Source of the DNA: Myxococcales bacterium
GTDB taxonomy: Bacteria; Myxococcota_A; Polyangia; Polyangiales; Polyangiaceae
Length of the DNA: 64,000 nucleotides
Direction: 5' to 3'
Assembly: GCA_016720545.1 (NCBI GenBank)
Contig: JADKKK010000035.1
Span: 186,001 to 250,000 of the forward strand
Each line of letters begins with the position of its first letter. The stretch's first letter is position 1. Position numbers and translations under genes: made by a program. A model generated the notes under the pieces. The model saw only the letters and a program-made list of their open reading frames with translations. It was not told where the DNA came from and did not search any database. Below, piece by piece: positions 25,774 to 34,730 of this stretch.

Positions 25774-26361
25774 ATGTGGGTGCGTGGCGCAGCGATCCGT
25801 CCCGTGCCGGCCTTCGCGGTCGTCGGCCGCGCGGTGGTCGACGGCGTCGAGCGGGCGCTCAGCCAAGAGGGAGACACCGCCGACCGCGAGCTGGCGCGCT
25901 GCTTCGAGCGCTTCGAGAAGACCCAGCCCGAGATCGCCCGGCGCGCGAACGAGCTGCTCTCGCGTCCCCTCGACGAGACCGCGCTCGCGCTCGGGTATTT
26001 TTTGACCGTCGCCGTCTGGCTCGCGTTCGATCGCTCCTTCCGCGGACGCCTCGAGGAGGTCTCTGCGGAGGCACTCTGCGCGGCGGAGGCGGCGCTCGCC
26101 CTCGAGGAGGAGCTCCGCGCGACCCACGCCGACGAGCCGCTCGAGCTCGACGACGTGATGGCCATCGAGCAGCCGTCGGTGGTCGGCTTCGTTCACGAGC
26201 ACGTCGACGCCGCGCTGGAGGGCCCCGCGGAGGACGGCGAGGTCGACGTGGACGACGTAGACCTCGTGTACAAACTGGTGCTCCTCGAGACCCTCGCGCT
26301 GTCGCACGCGGTGACGGCCCCCGACGGTCCTCCGCGCGGGCGCGAGGAGCTCGAGGCCTAG
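25774..26361 (+). CDS. Conserved-looking acidic protein of unknown function
   Basis: A 195-residue helical, acidic protein with no signal. A hydrophobic stretch TALALGYFLTVAVWLAFD lies at residues 70-87 but is too short and interrupted for a sure membrane helix. The C-terminal third is rich in Asp/Glu (EDGEVDVDDVDLVY). No family recognised. The start ATG 25774 (MWVRGAAIRP) follows a weak ribosome binding site. It is 7 bases upstream of the dehydrogenase gene and in the same direction, so cotranscription is likely. Confidence 0.65.
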   Translation: MWVRGAAIRPVPAFAVVGRAVVDGVERALSQEGDTADRELARCFERFEKTQPEIARRANELLSRPLDETALALGYFLTVAVWLAFDRSFRGRLEEVSAEALCAAEAALALEEELRATHADEPLELDDVMAIEQPSVVGFVHEHVDAALEGPAEDGEVDVDDVDLVYKLVLLETLALSHAVTAPDGPPRGREELEA

Positions 26362-26368
26362 TCCCATC

Positions 26369-27316
26369 ATGAGAGCGGTCCGGTACGACGCCTACGGGGG
26401 CATCGAGCGGCTCGCGCTCGAGGACGCCCCGCGGCCCGAGGCTGGCCGCCGACGAGCGCGGGTCCGGGTGGTGCGCGCCGCGCTCAACCCGAAGGACGCG
26501 CTGTTTCGCAAGGGCCGCTTTCGCGCGCTGTCGGGCGCTTCGTTCCCCAAGACGCCCGGGCTCGATTTCGCCGGGTTCGTGCTCGACGACCCCACCGGGC
26601 GGCACCCCGTAGGGGCGCGGGTCTTCGGCGTGCTCGACGAGTGGCGCTGCACGCGAGGCACCCTCGCGGACGAGGTCGTCGTGCACCCGCGGGAGCTGGC
26701 GCGGCTGCCGAGCCACGTCTCCTTCGACGAGGGCGCCGCCGTGGCGCTCGTGGGCCTCACGGCGATTCAGGCGCTCCGCGACGTGGCGCGCCTCGAGCCC
26801 GGGCAGCGGCTGCTGGTGAACGGCGCGTCGGGCGGCCTAGGCACGATGGCCATCCAGGTTGGGCGGCGGCTCGGCGCTCACGTCACCACGATCTCCTCGG
26901 CGCGGAATCGTGCATTCTGCACAGATCTCGGCGCGGACGAGGCGCTCGCTTACGATCTGCCGGCGCCGCCCCGAGCGCCCTTCGACGTCGTGCTCGACGC
27001 CTTCGGGAACCTGCCGCTCGCCGAGGCGCGGGGCCGGCTCGCGCCTCGCGCGGTGTGGGTCGGCGCGGTCCCCACGCCCCGGCTGCTCCTGCGCGATCTC
27101 GCGACGCGGGTCGCGGCCATCGAGGAGCGCTTGGTCTTGGTGCGACCGCGCGTGAGCGATCTGGACACGCTCGCGGCCTGGCTGGTCGACGGCTCGCTCC
27201 GCGCCGTGATCGACCACACCTACGCGCTGGCCGACGTCGCGGCGGCGTTCGCCCACCTGGAGTCGAAGCGCGCCCGCGGCAAGCTCGTGGTCGAGGTCTG
27301 CGAGGAGTGCGAGTGA
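26369..27316 (+). CDS. Medium-chain dehydrogenase / quinone oxidoreductase (zinc-free type)
   Basis: A 315-residue medium-chain reductase. N-terminal GroES-like part MRAVRYDAYGGIERLALEDA, then PGLDFAGFV and the NAD(P) Rossmann motif VNGASGGLGTMAIQVGRRLGA with nearby EGAAVALVGLTAIQAL. No cluster of four Cys for structural zinc is present, which fits NADPH:quinone oxidoreductase rather than alcohol dehydrogenase. Exact substrate is unknown. Its stop overlaps the next gene's GTG by four bases. Confidence 0.85.
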   Translation: MRAVRYDAYGGIERLALEDAPRPEAGRRRARVRVVRAALNPKDALFRKGRFRALSGASFPKTPGLDFAGFVLDDPTGRHPVGARVFGVLDEWRCTRGTLADEVVVHPRELARLPSHVSFDEGAAVALVGLTAIQALRDVARLEPGQRLLVNGASGGLGTMAIQVGRRLGAHVTTISSARNRAFCTDLGADEALAYDLPAPPRAPFDVVLDAFGNLPLAEARGRLAPRAVWVGAVPTPRLLLRDLATRVAAIEERLVLVRPRVSDLDTLAAWLVDGSLRAVIDHTYALADVAAAFAHLESKRARGKLVVEVCEECE

Positions 27317-28437
27317 GGCCACGGCGGCCCTGGCGCGCGACCCTCACGATCGTCGCGATCGTCGCCTGGCTAGGCGCGGCCTGTGGCGCCCCCGAAGCGC
27401 CGATCGCCGCTACGTCGCCCGCGAGCCTCCCCACGGCAGCGCGCGACGCCGGCGTCGCACTCGACGCGGGCTCCGCGCTCGAAGCTGGCGCGGTCGACGC
27501 TTGGGCGGGCGACGGTGGCGACCCGAACGCGGGCGTGGTCGCCAACGTCGACGCGGGCGGAGCGGTCTCGACCTCGACACCCCCGCCGACGCTCACGCCG
27601 CCGCACGCGCGCACCGCGCAGCCCGACGACGGCGCGTGGCGGCCCCTCCGCTCCGACTCGGGAGAGGCTGTCCTCTACGAGACCACTCTCCACCCGAGCG
27701 CGACGAACCCGTACGTCTCGGTGAGCCTCGTCGCCGCCGATCTCACGCACGTGGCGCTCCGGCTCGTGGCCGGGACCCGCGAGCCGGTGGCACCCGACGT
27801 GCCGGCCTCCGCCCGCGCGGGCCTGGTGCCCGCGGCCGATCACGCGGGGCTGCTCGCGGTGGCCAACGGGGGCTGGCGCTCCGAGCATGGGCGCTTCGCG
27901 ATGCGGGTGGGACCGCACCGCTTCGATCGCCCGCGCCCCGGCCGGGGCGAGGCGTGCACCGTCGGGCTCGACGAGGGCGGGCGCCTGGTCGTCGGGCCAT
28001 GGGCCGAGCTCGAGCCGCGCGAGACCGAGCTCGCCGCCTGGCGCCAGACCCCCGCGTGCCTCGTCCTCCACGGCGCGGTGCACCCCGCCCTCGCCACCGA
28101 GACCCACACCCGCCGCTGGGGCGCGGCGGCCGACGGCGGCGTCGAGATCCCACGCACCGCGCTCGGCGTCGACCGCGCGGGACGCTACGCGCTCTTCGCG
28201 CTGGGCGACCGCACCACGGCCAAGGCGCTCGCGGACACGATGGTCGCCGCGGGGGCGCGCGCCGCCGCCGAGCTCGACATCAACTGGTCTTACACGCGGT
28301 TCTTCCTCTATTCGAACGCGAGCGGCGCGCCGCGCATCGCGCGGTCGATCGGCACGAAGGGCCAGCACCCGGCCACGTCGTACGTCGAGCGCCGCTCGGA
28401 GCGCGACTTCTTTTACTTCGCGCGACGCGCCCCCTAG
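27313..28437 (+). CDS. Phosphodiester glycosidase-like (NAGPA/DUF2233) lipoprotein
   Basis: A 374-residue protein with lipoprotein signal (WLGAAC), an Ala/Asp/Gly linker to about residue 105, then a domain of the NAGPA/DUF2233 type. Marks seen are AVANGGWRSEHGRFAM, CTVGLDEGGRLVVG, ALGVDRAGRYALFALGD, and AAAELDINWSYTRFFLY, which is the usual conserved D-x-x-x-S-block. The human relative uncovers mannose 6-phosphate by cleaving a GlcNAc-phosphodiester; bacterial members probably act on phosphodiester-linked sugars of cell-surface polymers. GTG 27313 overlaps the preceding stop (GTGA) and is backed by GAGGAG. Confidence 0.75.
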   Translation: MRPRRPWRATLTIVAIVAWLGAACGAPEAPIAATSPASLPTAARDAGVALDAGSALEAGAVDAWAGDGGDPNAGVVANVDAGGAVSTSTPPPTLTPPHARTAQPDDGAWRPLRSDSGEAVLYETTLHPSATNPYVSVSLVAADLTHVALRLVAGTREPVAPDVPASARAGLVPAADHAGLLAVANGGWRSEHGRFAMRVGPHRFDRPRPGRGEACTVGLDEGGRLVVGPWAELEPRETELAAWRQTPACLVLHGAVHPALATETHTRRWGAAADGGVEIPRTALGVDRAGRYALFALGDRTTAKALADTMVAAGARAAAELDINWSYTRFFLYSNASGAPRIARSIGTKGQHPATSYVERRSERDFFYFARRAP

Positions 28438-28509
28438 TAGCGTACCCGCCATGCACCTGACAGTGAGATCCGAGGGAGGTCGACGGCGACTCCGCGCCAA
28501 AGGCGAGGT

Positions 28510-29559
28510 GTGGCCGTGAAGACCGAAGCGATGGCGATCCTCGCCACCGGAGCCGCCGATGTCCTGCAGCGCATGGAGATCGAGCTACCTGAGCCCGGCC
28601 CGCGCGAGGTCCGCGTGCGCGTGCGCGCGGTGGCGCTGAACCACCTCGACCTGTGGACCCGCCGGGGGCTCCCGCACCTGCGCTACACCTTCCCGCACCG
28701 GCTCGGGGCCGACATCGCAGGCGAGGTCGAGGCGCTCGGGCCGGGAGCCGTCGGCCGCGTTGGACAGAAGGTGGTAATCGCGCCCGGCGTCTCGTGCGGC
28801 GCCTGCGCCCGGTGCGCAGGCGGCGAGGACAACCTCTGCCGCGAGTACAAGATCCTCGGCGAGAGCACGCAGGGCGGCTACGCGCGCCACGTCGTCGTGC
28901 CCGATCGCAACCTCCTTCCGTACCCTGAGGGGCGCGCGCCGCTCTCGTGGGAAGAGGCCGCCGCCATCCCCCTCTGTTTCTTGACGGCCTGGCAGATGGT
29001 GGTCCGAAAGGGCGGCGTGCGCCCGGGCCAGACCGTGCTCGTCCAAGCGGCGGGCAGCGGGGTGTCGAGCGCCGCCATCCAGCTGTGCAAGCTCCTCGGC
29101 GCCGAGGTCATCGCGACGACGCGGGCGCCCGAGAAGGCCGCGCGGGCGACCGCCCTTGGCGCCGACCACGTGATCGTCACCACCCGCGAGGACCTCGTCA
29201 AGCGCGTGCGCGAGATCACCCTGCGCCGCGGCGCAGACGTCGTGATCGAGCACGTCGGGGGCGAGGTGTTCGAGCAGAGCGTGCTCGCGGCCGCGTGGGG
29301 CGGGCGCGTCGTCACCTGTGGCGCCACCTCGGGCTTCTTCCCCAAGCTCGACCTTCGCCAGATCTTCTTCCGCCAGGTCGAGGTGCTCGGCTCCACGATG
29401 GGCAGCCGCCGGGACCTCTTCGAGGTGCTCAACCTCGTCCAGCAGGGAAAACTCAGGCCCGTCGTGGACCGCACCGTGCCGCTGTGGTCGGCGGCGGAGG
29501 CCCACCGGGCGCTCGAAGCCGGAGCGGCCTTCGGGAAAATTGTGCTGCTCGTGGACTGA
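28510..29559 (+). CDS. Zinc-binding medium-chain dehydrogenase
   Basis: A 349-residue medium-chain dehydrogenase with the structural zinc cluster C-GAC-ARC-AGGEDNLC (four Cys near residue 98-112). The cofactor motif is VLVQAAGSGVSSAAIQLCKLLGAE (variant GxGxxG), followed by ATTRAPEKAARATALGADHVI. Substrate is likely an alcohol, quinone or enoyl-type compound; sequence does not decide. It starts GTG 28510 with GAGG nearby and an alternative GTG two codons on. The gene is 72 bases after the glycosidase-like gene and in the same direction. Confidence 0.88.
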   Translation: MAVKTEAMAILATGAADVLQRMEIELPEPGPREVRVRVRAVALNHLDLWTRRGLPHLRYTFPHRLGADIAGEVEALGPGAVGRVGQKVVIAPGVSCGACARCAGGEDNLCREYKILGESTQGGYARHVVVPDRNLLPYPEGRAPLSWEEAAAIPLCFLTAWQMVVRKGGVRPGQTVLVQAAGSGVSSAAIQLCKLLGAEVIATTRAPEKAARATALGADHVIVTTREDLVKRVREITLRRGADVVIEHVGGEVFEQSVLAAAWGGRVVTCGATSGFFPKLDLRQIFFRQVEVLGSTMGSRRDLFEVLNLVQQGKLRPVVDRTVPLWSAAEAHRALEAGAAFGKIVLLVD

Positions 29560-29691
29560 CCCAGAAATTCCACCGACCCCACGCGTCCGTGGTGGCGCTC
29601 GGGGCGTGCGTCGGCTACCGGTAGGGCCGCAGAAAGCTATCGGTCCGGGCGCTCCGCCACGCGTGAGCCTCACAAACCCGGACAAATCAAG

Positions 29692-29707
29692 CGGCACAAA
29701 TTTTGCT
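29692..29707 (+). promoter_or_regulatory. Sigma-54 (RpoN) type -24/-12 promoter
   Basis: CGGCAC-N5-TTGCT lies here: GG at 29693-29694 and GC at 29705-29706, exactly ten bases apart, as needed for sigma-54. The expected start would be near 29718, leaving a leader of about 17 bases with AGGAGG before the ATG at 29735. Myxococcota use many sigma-54 activators. Confidence 0.65.
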
Positions 29708-29734
29708 TAAGAGCCGTGGAGTGCAGGAGGACCG

Positions 29735-32700
29735 ATGAGGAAGAGTTGGTTGGGCAGGGTTGGCTTGGTTGGGCTGGTCGGCAGCGCCGTGCTCGGTTCG
29801 GGAGTGTTGGCCGGCTGCGCCGGCGAGCGCGATCCGATCGACCGCACGCAGCAGGGCGTTCTGAACAAGTCGTTCTTCGTGGGTGCGAACCTGGAAGACT
29901 TCCGGGACGACCCGGAGTTCCGCACGAAGAGCTTCAACATCGACAGCGCCGCGAACACGGACAACTACTCGGGCACCATCGGCGGCGCGAGCGCGGTCGA
30001 TCGCGTGCGCTGGGAGATCACCGAGAACATGCTGTTCGCGCGGCGCTCCTACCAGGAGTCGCCCGGCGCCGATAACCGCGGTCTGCCGCGCAAGGAGGTC
30101 TCCCCCGGCAAGTGGGAGTTCCCCGGCAAGCCGAACGGCACGATCATCGCGGCGTACCGCATCGTCAACCACTTCGACGTTCGTCGCGACTACAACTCCT
30201 CCACCGGCGAGGAGATGAACGTCATCGTCGAGAACTCGTCCGACCGCCCCTGGTACCAGCGCCAGCAAATGCGCGTCGACTGGTCCATGAACCTGGCCGA
30301 CAGCACGAGCGGCGACACGAGCTGGGTGTGGGGCGGCAACGCCAAGGGCACGCCTATCCAGTACTCGCCGACGAACGAAAACGACGAGGACCGCCCGCAC
30401 TTCGAGGAGGCCTACTTCGACGTCACGAACAAGTTCACGCTCGCATCCGAGGAGATGCCCGGCTGGGGCATCCCCGAGTGCGTCATCATCGGCTACTTCA
30501 ACGGCACCTCGTCGTTCGACTGCACGCCGACCGAGGTGAAGTTCCGCAGCTCGTTCGAGCGCCTCACGGGCAACGAGGACTTCGAGCCCTTCGAGGAGTC
30601 GAAGGCGCAGCGCGACATCGTGGGCAACTGGGGCAACGCCGGCAACACCTTCAACCGCGAGTACGGCGCCCCGCCGATCACCGCGTGGGACCCGCAGTAC
30701 GGCTATACGGACGCGAAGACCAAGGCGTTCTACTCGCTCCACAACATCTGGACGAAGAGCCACCAGGACAAGGCCTGTACGAGCAACGTCGACGACGACG
30801 CCGACGGCAGCGCCGACCAGTGCGCCAACACGAGCACGGGCTACAAGGGCTCCAAGGGCTCGCAGTGCGACGTCCACATTGGCAAGTGCACCTTGCCGGT
30901 CCGCGATCGCCAGATCAAGACCGTGGGCTACTGGCTCAACAAGGAGACGCCGGTCGAGCTCACCGACACCGTCGCGGCCGACGGCAAGACCGTAACGCAG
31001 GTGGGCGCGATCGAGGAAATGACGATCACCTGGGACCAGCTCCTCAAGAGCTCGGTCGCCACCCGACGTGAGGTCGAGTGCCGTCGCACGAAGGACGGCG
31101 ACCGCGACACATGCCACTCGCAGTTCTTCGCGGGCCAGAAGGACATGGTCGCCTTCGGCGGCTGGGGCCTCGAGAAGACCAAGGACCTCCCGGTCGACAA
31201 GGGCCAACCGGTCATCGCGACCTGCCACAACCCCGTCCGCGCTTACGACCCCACGGTCTGCGGCAAGGTGGGCGAAGCCACGCGCCTCGGCGACGTGCGC
31301 AAGAACTTCACGATCTACTGGCCCTTCGCCTCGCGCGCCCCGTACGGCGGCGTCGCGTCGATCGGCGCCGACCCGCTCACGGGTGAAATGGTGGGCGCCA
31401 CGGCGACCATCATGGGTCGCTCGGCCACCGCGGCGGCCGCGCAGCAGCGCGACATCATTCAGCTCGCCATCGGCGACGTGAAGGTGGAGGACCTCATCGT
31501 CGGCGGGCAGGCCACCCGTTACGCGGACACCGTGAAGAACGGTCGCGTCAACGAGGCCATGGCGCACGGGAAGAGCCCGGCGGAGCACCAAGCCATCCGC
31601 GAGCGCGTCAACCTCCAGCAGATCAAGGCCGCGACCGGCGCTGACGCGCTGGGCCTCGATGCCATGTCGCCCACCCAGCGCACGCTGGCGAAGGCGAAGC
31701 TCCACGCGAAGGACTCGGTCCTCTCGCCGCGCATCGCCGCGGACACGCAGCGCCTCGAAGGGCTGCTCGGGCAGCTCAACGGCAACCCGCTGCAGGCCGA
31801 CCTCGCCGACAAGAACCTGCGGCAGCTCGTGGCGAACTCGCCCAACAAGCAGACCAGCGTCTACCAGGCGATCAAGAACTTCTCGCAGCGCGACTCGTCG
31901 CAGGTGCAAGACCTCTTCGATCAGTACCAGGCGTACCTCGGCAACAAGGGCGTGTGCTTCCACGACTCGGCCGCCTCGGCCACGTCGGGCAGCATCTATC
32001 AGGCGGCCCTCGCCCCGTACTTCAAGAAGAAGTACGACGGCCTGGAGCCCAAGGAGCGCGGCGTCAAGATCTACTCGGAGCTGCTGCGCGAGGCCGTCAA
32101 GGGCATCGGCTTCCACGAGATCGGTCACTCGATCGGAATGCGCCACAACTTCTCGAGCTCCTGGGACTCGATGAACTACGCGCCGCAGTACTGGCAGCTC
32201 CGCACGAACGAGGGCAAGTCGGTCGGCAAGTGCGCGGCCGCCGGCCGCACGGGCGGGCCTGACACCTGCATGGGTCCGCGCTACCTCGACCCGATGACGG
32301 ACGACGAGCAGGGGCTCGCGGACGAAGCGCGCCCGGGCATCGAGTACTTCGCGAACACCTCCACCATGGAGTACCAGATCGAGCGCTTCGGCGAGACGGT
32401 CGGCGCGGGCACGTACGATCTTCACTTCATGAAGACCGTCTACGGCCGCGTCCTCGAGACCATGGACGAGCGCGAGATCGAGCCCGAGAAGCAGCAGTAC
32501 TTCGCGGTGAAGACGCTGTCGCAGGGCATCCCGAGCAACCTCGTCTTCGACCCCACCTCCGGCTACGGCGTGCACTACACGAAGCAGGGCGTGCTCGCGA
32601 AGGTGTTCGACCCCGACCGCGACTGCCGCCCCGCCACTGACGCGGAGATCGCGACGGCCAAGTGGCGCATCGTCCACGGCAAGGTCTGCTCGCCGTCGCC

Positions 32701-34207
32701 GAAGAACCACCTCGCCTACGAGGACATGAAGTCCTCGGGCATCGAGTTCACGGACAGCAAGGGCGTGAACACCCCGATCGGCGTCGCCGGCGTTCGCTGG
32801 GCCGGCACCGACGAGAACGGCACGAAGCTCGTCCGCTGGCACTACCGCTACGGTGAGGACTACAGCCGCGGCGGGTACATCCACGCCAAGCTGTTCGACT
32901 CGGGTGCCGACATCTACGAGACCACCGTGAACGTGACCCGTCGCTTCGACCTCACGTACCCGTGGCAGTACTTCCGCCGTCTGAACAAGGAGTTCGCGTG
33001 GTGGTCCGTCGCCGGATCCGTCACGAACAGCACCTTCTCGCGCCTCCGCGCCTACCACTGGAACACGACGACCGACCTCGGCCGCGCGTCCGCCGCGGAC
33101 GCGGAGAACCCCGACCAGGATCAGCCGGCCGCGTACGCGTCGCAGGAGATGTTCAACTTCCTACAGCGCGTCATCCTCATGCCGGAGCCCGGCATGTACG
33201 GCACGGGCGCCGACACGACGCTCCGCACGCCCACCCGCTACAAGGCCCTCAAGATCTTCGACATCACCGAGGACGAGAAGGCCCTGAACCAGGTCGGCGC
33301 CGTGGGGATCGTCGACGGTCGCTACATCCAGGTCGACTTCAACAACGAGCTCGGCGGCAGCTGGGACTACTTCCACTTCCCCGAGCACGTCGGCTTCGAC
33401 GACGAGAAGATCTACGCGCTCCGCGAGATGGTCGACTCCCGCCCGACGCTCTCGACCATCTCGCGCGAGAACGCGCTCGACGGTCGCGACCCGTACATCA
33501 GCTTCCGCACCGACAACCCCCACGCGATGGATCGCCTCCTCGGCGGCATCCTCGCGCAGGACTGGGAGACCATCGCCCCGTCGATGCTCTCCGACAAGCA
33601 GACGCTGAAGACCTTCAGCCTGCTCGACAGGGACCCGTCGAAGCTCACCCGCCCGGCTGGCTCCAGCGTCATCTTCCCGAACACGGGCTACTCGAACGCC
33701 ATCTCGATGAGCATCTACTCGATGCTGTTCTCCCGGTTCAGCACCGACATGGTGCTGGCCCAGAAGCTCCGCATTCGCCAGGAGCGCGACAGCGGCGCGA
33801 GGATCCCCGACAACAAGCGGCTCTCGTTCACCGATCCGGTGACCGGCTTCCGCTACGACGCGAACCGCTTCGGCAACGAGCTCATCCAGGGCCGTCAGGT
33901 CGAGACCGGCATCGCCTCGCGCGTCCTCCAGCGCGCGAACGAGCTCGTCGCCCAGGCCTACCAGGTCCGGGAGGTCGAGATGACGGACACCTCCACTACC
34001 CCGCCGACCAAGTACAACGCGCCCTTCATCGACGCCTTCGGCGAGGTCGAGCTCGTCCTCACCAACGGCGCCCCCACGGTGAAGAACGCTACGGCGGCCG
34101 CGAACCTCCGCCGCTACATCGGCCTCATCGACGGACTCCGCCAGGTGGGTAACATCTTCGGCGGCGGCCCCCTCGGCGGCGGCGGCGGCGGCGGCGACGA
34201 AGACTGA
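29735..34207 (+). CDS. Large metzincin-type zinc metalloprotease lipoprotein
   Basis: 1490 residues with a lipoprotein signal (GVLAGC, Cys28). The metal site FHEIGHSIGMRHNF carries HExxHxxGxxH (H794, E795, H798, H804), the metzincin signature, and a Met-turn candidate TSTMEYQ has Met878. This makes a secreted endopeptidase with one catalytic zinc likely. The N-terminal ~780 residues are non-catalytic, with Cys-bearing segments and beta-rich appearance; the C-terminus ends GGGG...DED. It is transcribed from the sigma-54 promoter and ended by a hairpin. Uninterrupted reading and very GC-rich third positions support a real gene despite a long opposite-strand frame. Confidence 0.88.
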   Translation: MRKSWLGRVGLVGLVGSAVLGSGVLAGCAGERDPIDRTQQGVLNKSFFVGANLEDFRDDPEFRTKSFNIDSAANTDNYSGTIGGASAVDRVRWEITENMLFARRSYQESPGADNRGLPRKEVSPGKWEFPGKPNGTIIAAYRIVNHFDVRRDYNSSTGEEMNVIVENSSDRPWYQRQQMRVDWSMNLADSTSGDTSWVWGGNAKGTPIQYSPTNENDEDRPHFEEAYFDVTNKFTLASEEMPGWGIPECVIIGYFNGTSSFDCTPTEVKFRSSFERLTGNEDFEPFEESKAQRDIVGNWGNAGNTFNREYGAPPITAWDPQYGYTDAKTKAFYSLHNIWTKSHQDKACTSNVDDDADGSADQCANTSTGYKGSKGSQCDVHIGKCTLPVRDRQIKTVGYWLNKETPVELTDTVAADGKTVTQVGAIEEMTITWDQLLKSSVATRREVECRRTKDGDRDTCHSQFFAGQKDMVAFGGWGLEKTKDLPVDKGQPVIATCHNPVRAYDPTVCGKVGEATRLGDVRKNFTIYWPFASRAPYGGVASIGADPLTGEMVGATATIMGRSATAAAAQQRDIIQLAIGDVKVEDLIVGGQATRYADTVKNGRVNEAMAHGKSPAEHQAIRERVNLQQIKAATGADALGLDAMSPTQRTLAKAKLHAKDSVLSPRIAADTQRLEGLLGQLNGNPLQADLADKNLRQLVANSPNKQTSVYQAIKNFSQRDSSQVQDLFDQYQAYLGNKGVCFHDSAASATSGSIYQAALAPYFKKKYDGLEPKERGVKIYSELLREAVKGIGFHEIGHSIGMRHNFSSSWDSMNYAPQYWQLRTNEGKSVGKCAAAGRTGGPDTCMGPRYLDPMTDDEQGLADEARPGIEYFANTSTMEYQIERFGETVGAGTYDLHFMKTVYGRVLETMDEREIEPEKQQYFAVKTLSQGIPSNLVFDPTSGYGVHYTKQGVLAKVFDPDRDCRPATDAEIATAKWRIVHGKVCSPSPKNHLAYEDMKSSGIEFTDSKGVNTPIGVAGVRWAGTDENGTKLVRWHYRYGEDYSRGGYIHAKLFDSGADIYETTVNVTRRFDLTYPWQYFRRLNKEFAWWSVAGSVTNSTFSRLRAYHWNTTTDLGRASAADAENPDQDQPAAYASQEMFNFLQRVILMPEPGMYGTGADTTLRTPTRYKALKIFDITEDEKALNQVGAVGIVDGRYIQVDFNNELGGSWDYFHFPEHVGFDDEKIYALREMVDSRPTLSTISRENALDGRDPYISFRTDNPHAMDRLLGGILAQDWETIAPSMLSDKQTLKTFSLLDRDPSKLTRPAGSSVIFPNTGYSNAISMSIYSMLFSRFSTDMVLAQKLRIRQERDSGARIPDNKRLSFTDPVTGFRYDANRFGNELIQGRQVETGIASRVLQRANELVAQAYQVREVEMTDTSTTPPTKYNAPFIDAFGEVELVLTNGAPTVKNATAAANLRRYIGLIDGLRQVGNIFGGGPLGGGGGGGDED

Positions 34208-34239
34208 GCCAGGAACCCACGCGTAGAGCGTGACCCAAG

Positions 34240-34272
34240 ACGGCGCTCCCCAGGGGGCGCCGTTCTTCTTTT
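34240..34272 (+). terminator. Rho-independent terminator after the metalloprotease
   Basis: ACGGCGC and GCGCCGT form a stem around CCCC/GGGG, followed by TTCTTCTTTT. It lies about 33 bases after the metalloprotease stop and separates it from the small membrane proteins. Confidence 0.75.
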
Positions 34273-34344
34273 GGCCGCGCGCCTCTCGCCGTGCGGAAAC
34301 AAAAAGCGCCACGCCACCGGCGGATCTGCTATCGATGCCTAGCC

Positions 34345-34509
34345 ATGCAGCGCGGAACCGCCTTCATTTTCCTTGGAATCGGCACCATCCTCGCCGGTGT
34401 GCTCGCCCTGAAGCTCACCGACATGAACGTGTGCTGGGCGCTCATCGCCTTGGGCGGCGCCCTCGGTTGCTTCGGTGGCATCTCCGTGTCGCAGCGCGCG
34501 CGGGGCTGA
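34345..34509 (+). CDS. Small two-helix membrane protein
   Basis: 54 residues, starting ATG 34345. Residues 6-22 (AFIFLGIGTILAGVLAL) and 27-47 (VCWALIALGGALGCFGGI) are two hydrophobic helices separated by a short loop KLTDMN; the tail is basic (SQRARG). No family known to me. The ribosome binding site is weak. Its stop TGA is immediately followed by the GTG of the next small membrane gene, which argues for coupled expression. Confidence 0.55.
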   Translation: MQRGTAFIFLGIGTILAGVLALKLTDMNVCWALIALGGALGCFGGISVSQRARG

Positions 34510-34695
34510 GTGCGACCGGGCGTCGGCTACCTCATCGCCGGGGTGGCGCTGCTCGCAGGCGGCGTCGGCATCACCGTGGCGTCGGAGCACACGGTCTGGT
34601 ACGGCGCCATCGTCGTCGGTGTGTATTACATCGGACGCGGCGCCTACATCCTGCTCCGCTCGCCGCCACCGCCACCGCCGCTGCCGCCGGCCTAA
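34510..34695 (+). CDS. Small membrane protein with Pro-rich tail
   Basis: 61 residues from GTG 34510, which abuts the preceding stop with no gap. Residues 5-24 (VGYLIAGVALLAGGVGITVA) and 29-48 (VWYGAIVVGVYYIGRGAYI) are hydrophobic helices. The C-terminus SPPPPPPLPPA is encoded by a CCG/CCA run that is partly duplicated downstream. Function unknown; its pairing with the preceding small protein suggests they act together. Confidence 0.55.
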   Translation: MRPGVGYLIAGVALLAGGVGITVASEHTVWYGAIVVGVYYIGRGAYILLRSPPPPPPLPPA

Positions 34696-34730
34696 GCCCG
34701 TCGCACGCTTCCGCCGCTGCCGCCGGCCTA
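34675..34730. repeat. 20-bp direct repeat covering two stop codons
   Basis: CCGCCGCTGCCGCCGGCCTA occurs at 34675-34694 and again at 34711-34730, 36 bases apart. The first copy contains the stop of the small membrane gene, the second the stop of the convergent tetR-like gene. Confidence 0.7.

Noticed and set aside
29687..33058. Minus-strand open frame of 1123 codons
   Set aside because: It lies antisense to the metalloprotease, which has signal, zinc motif, promoter and terminator. Its Val/Arg/Asp-rich translation is a mirror of GC-rich codons.
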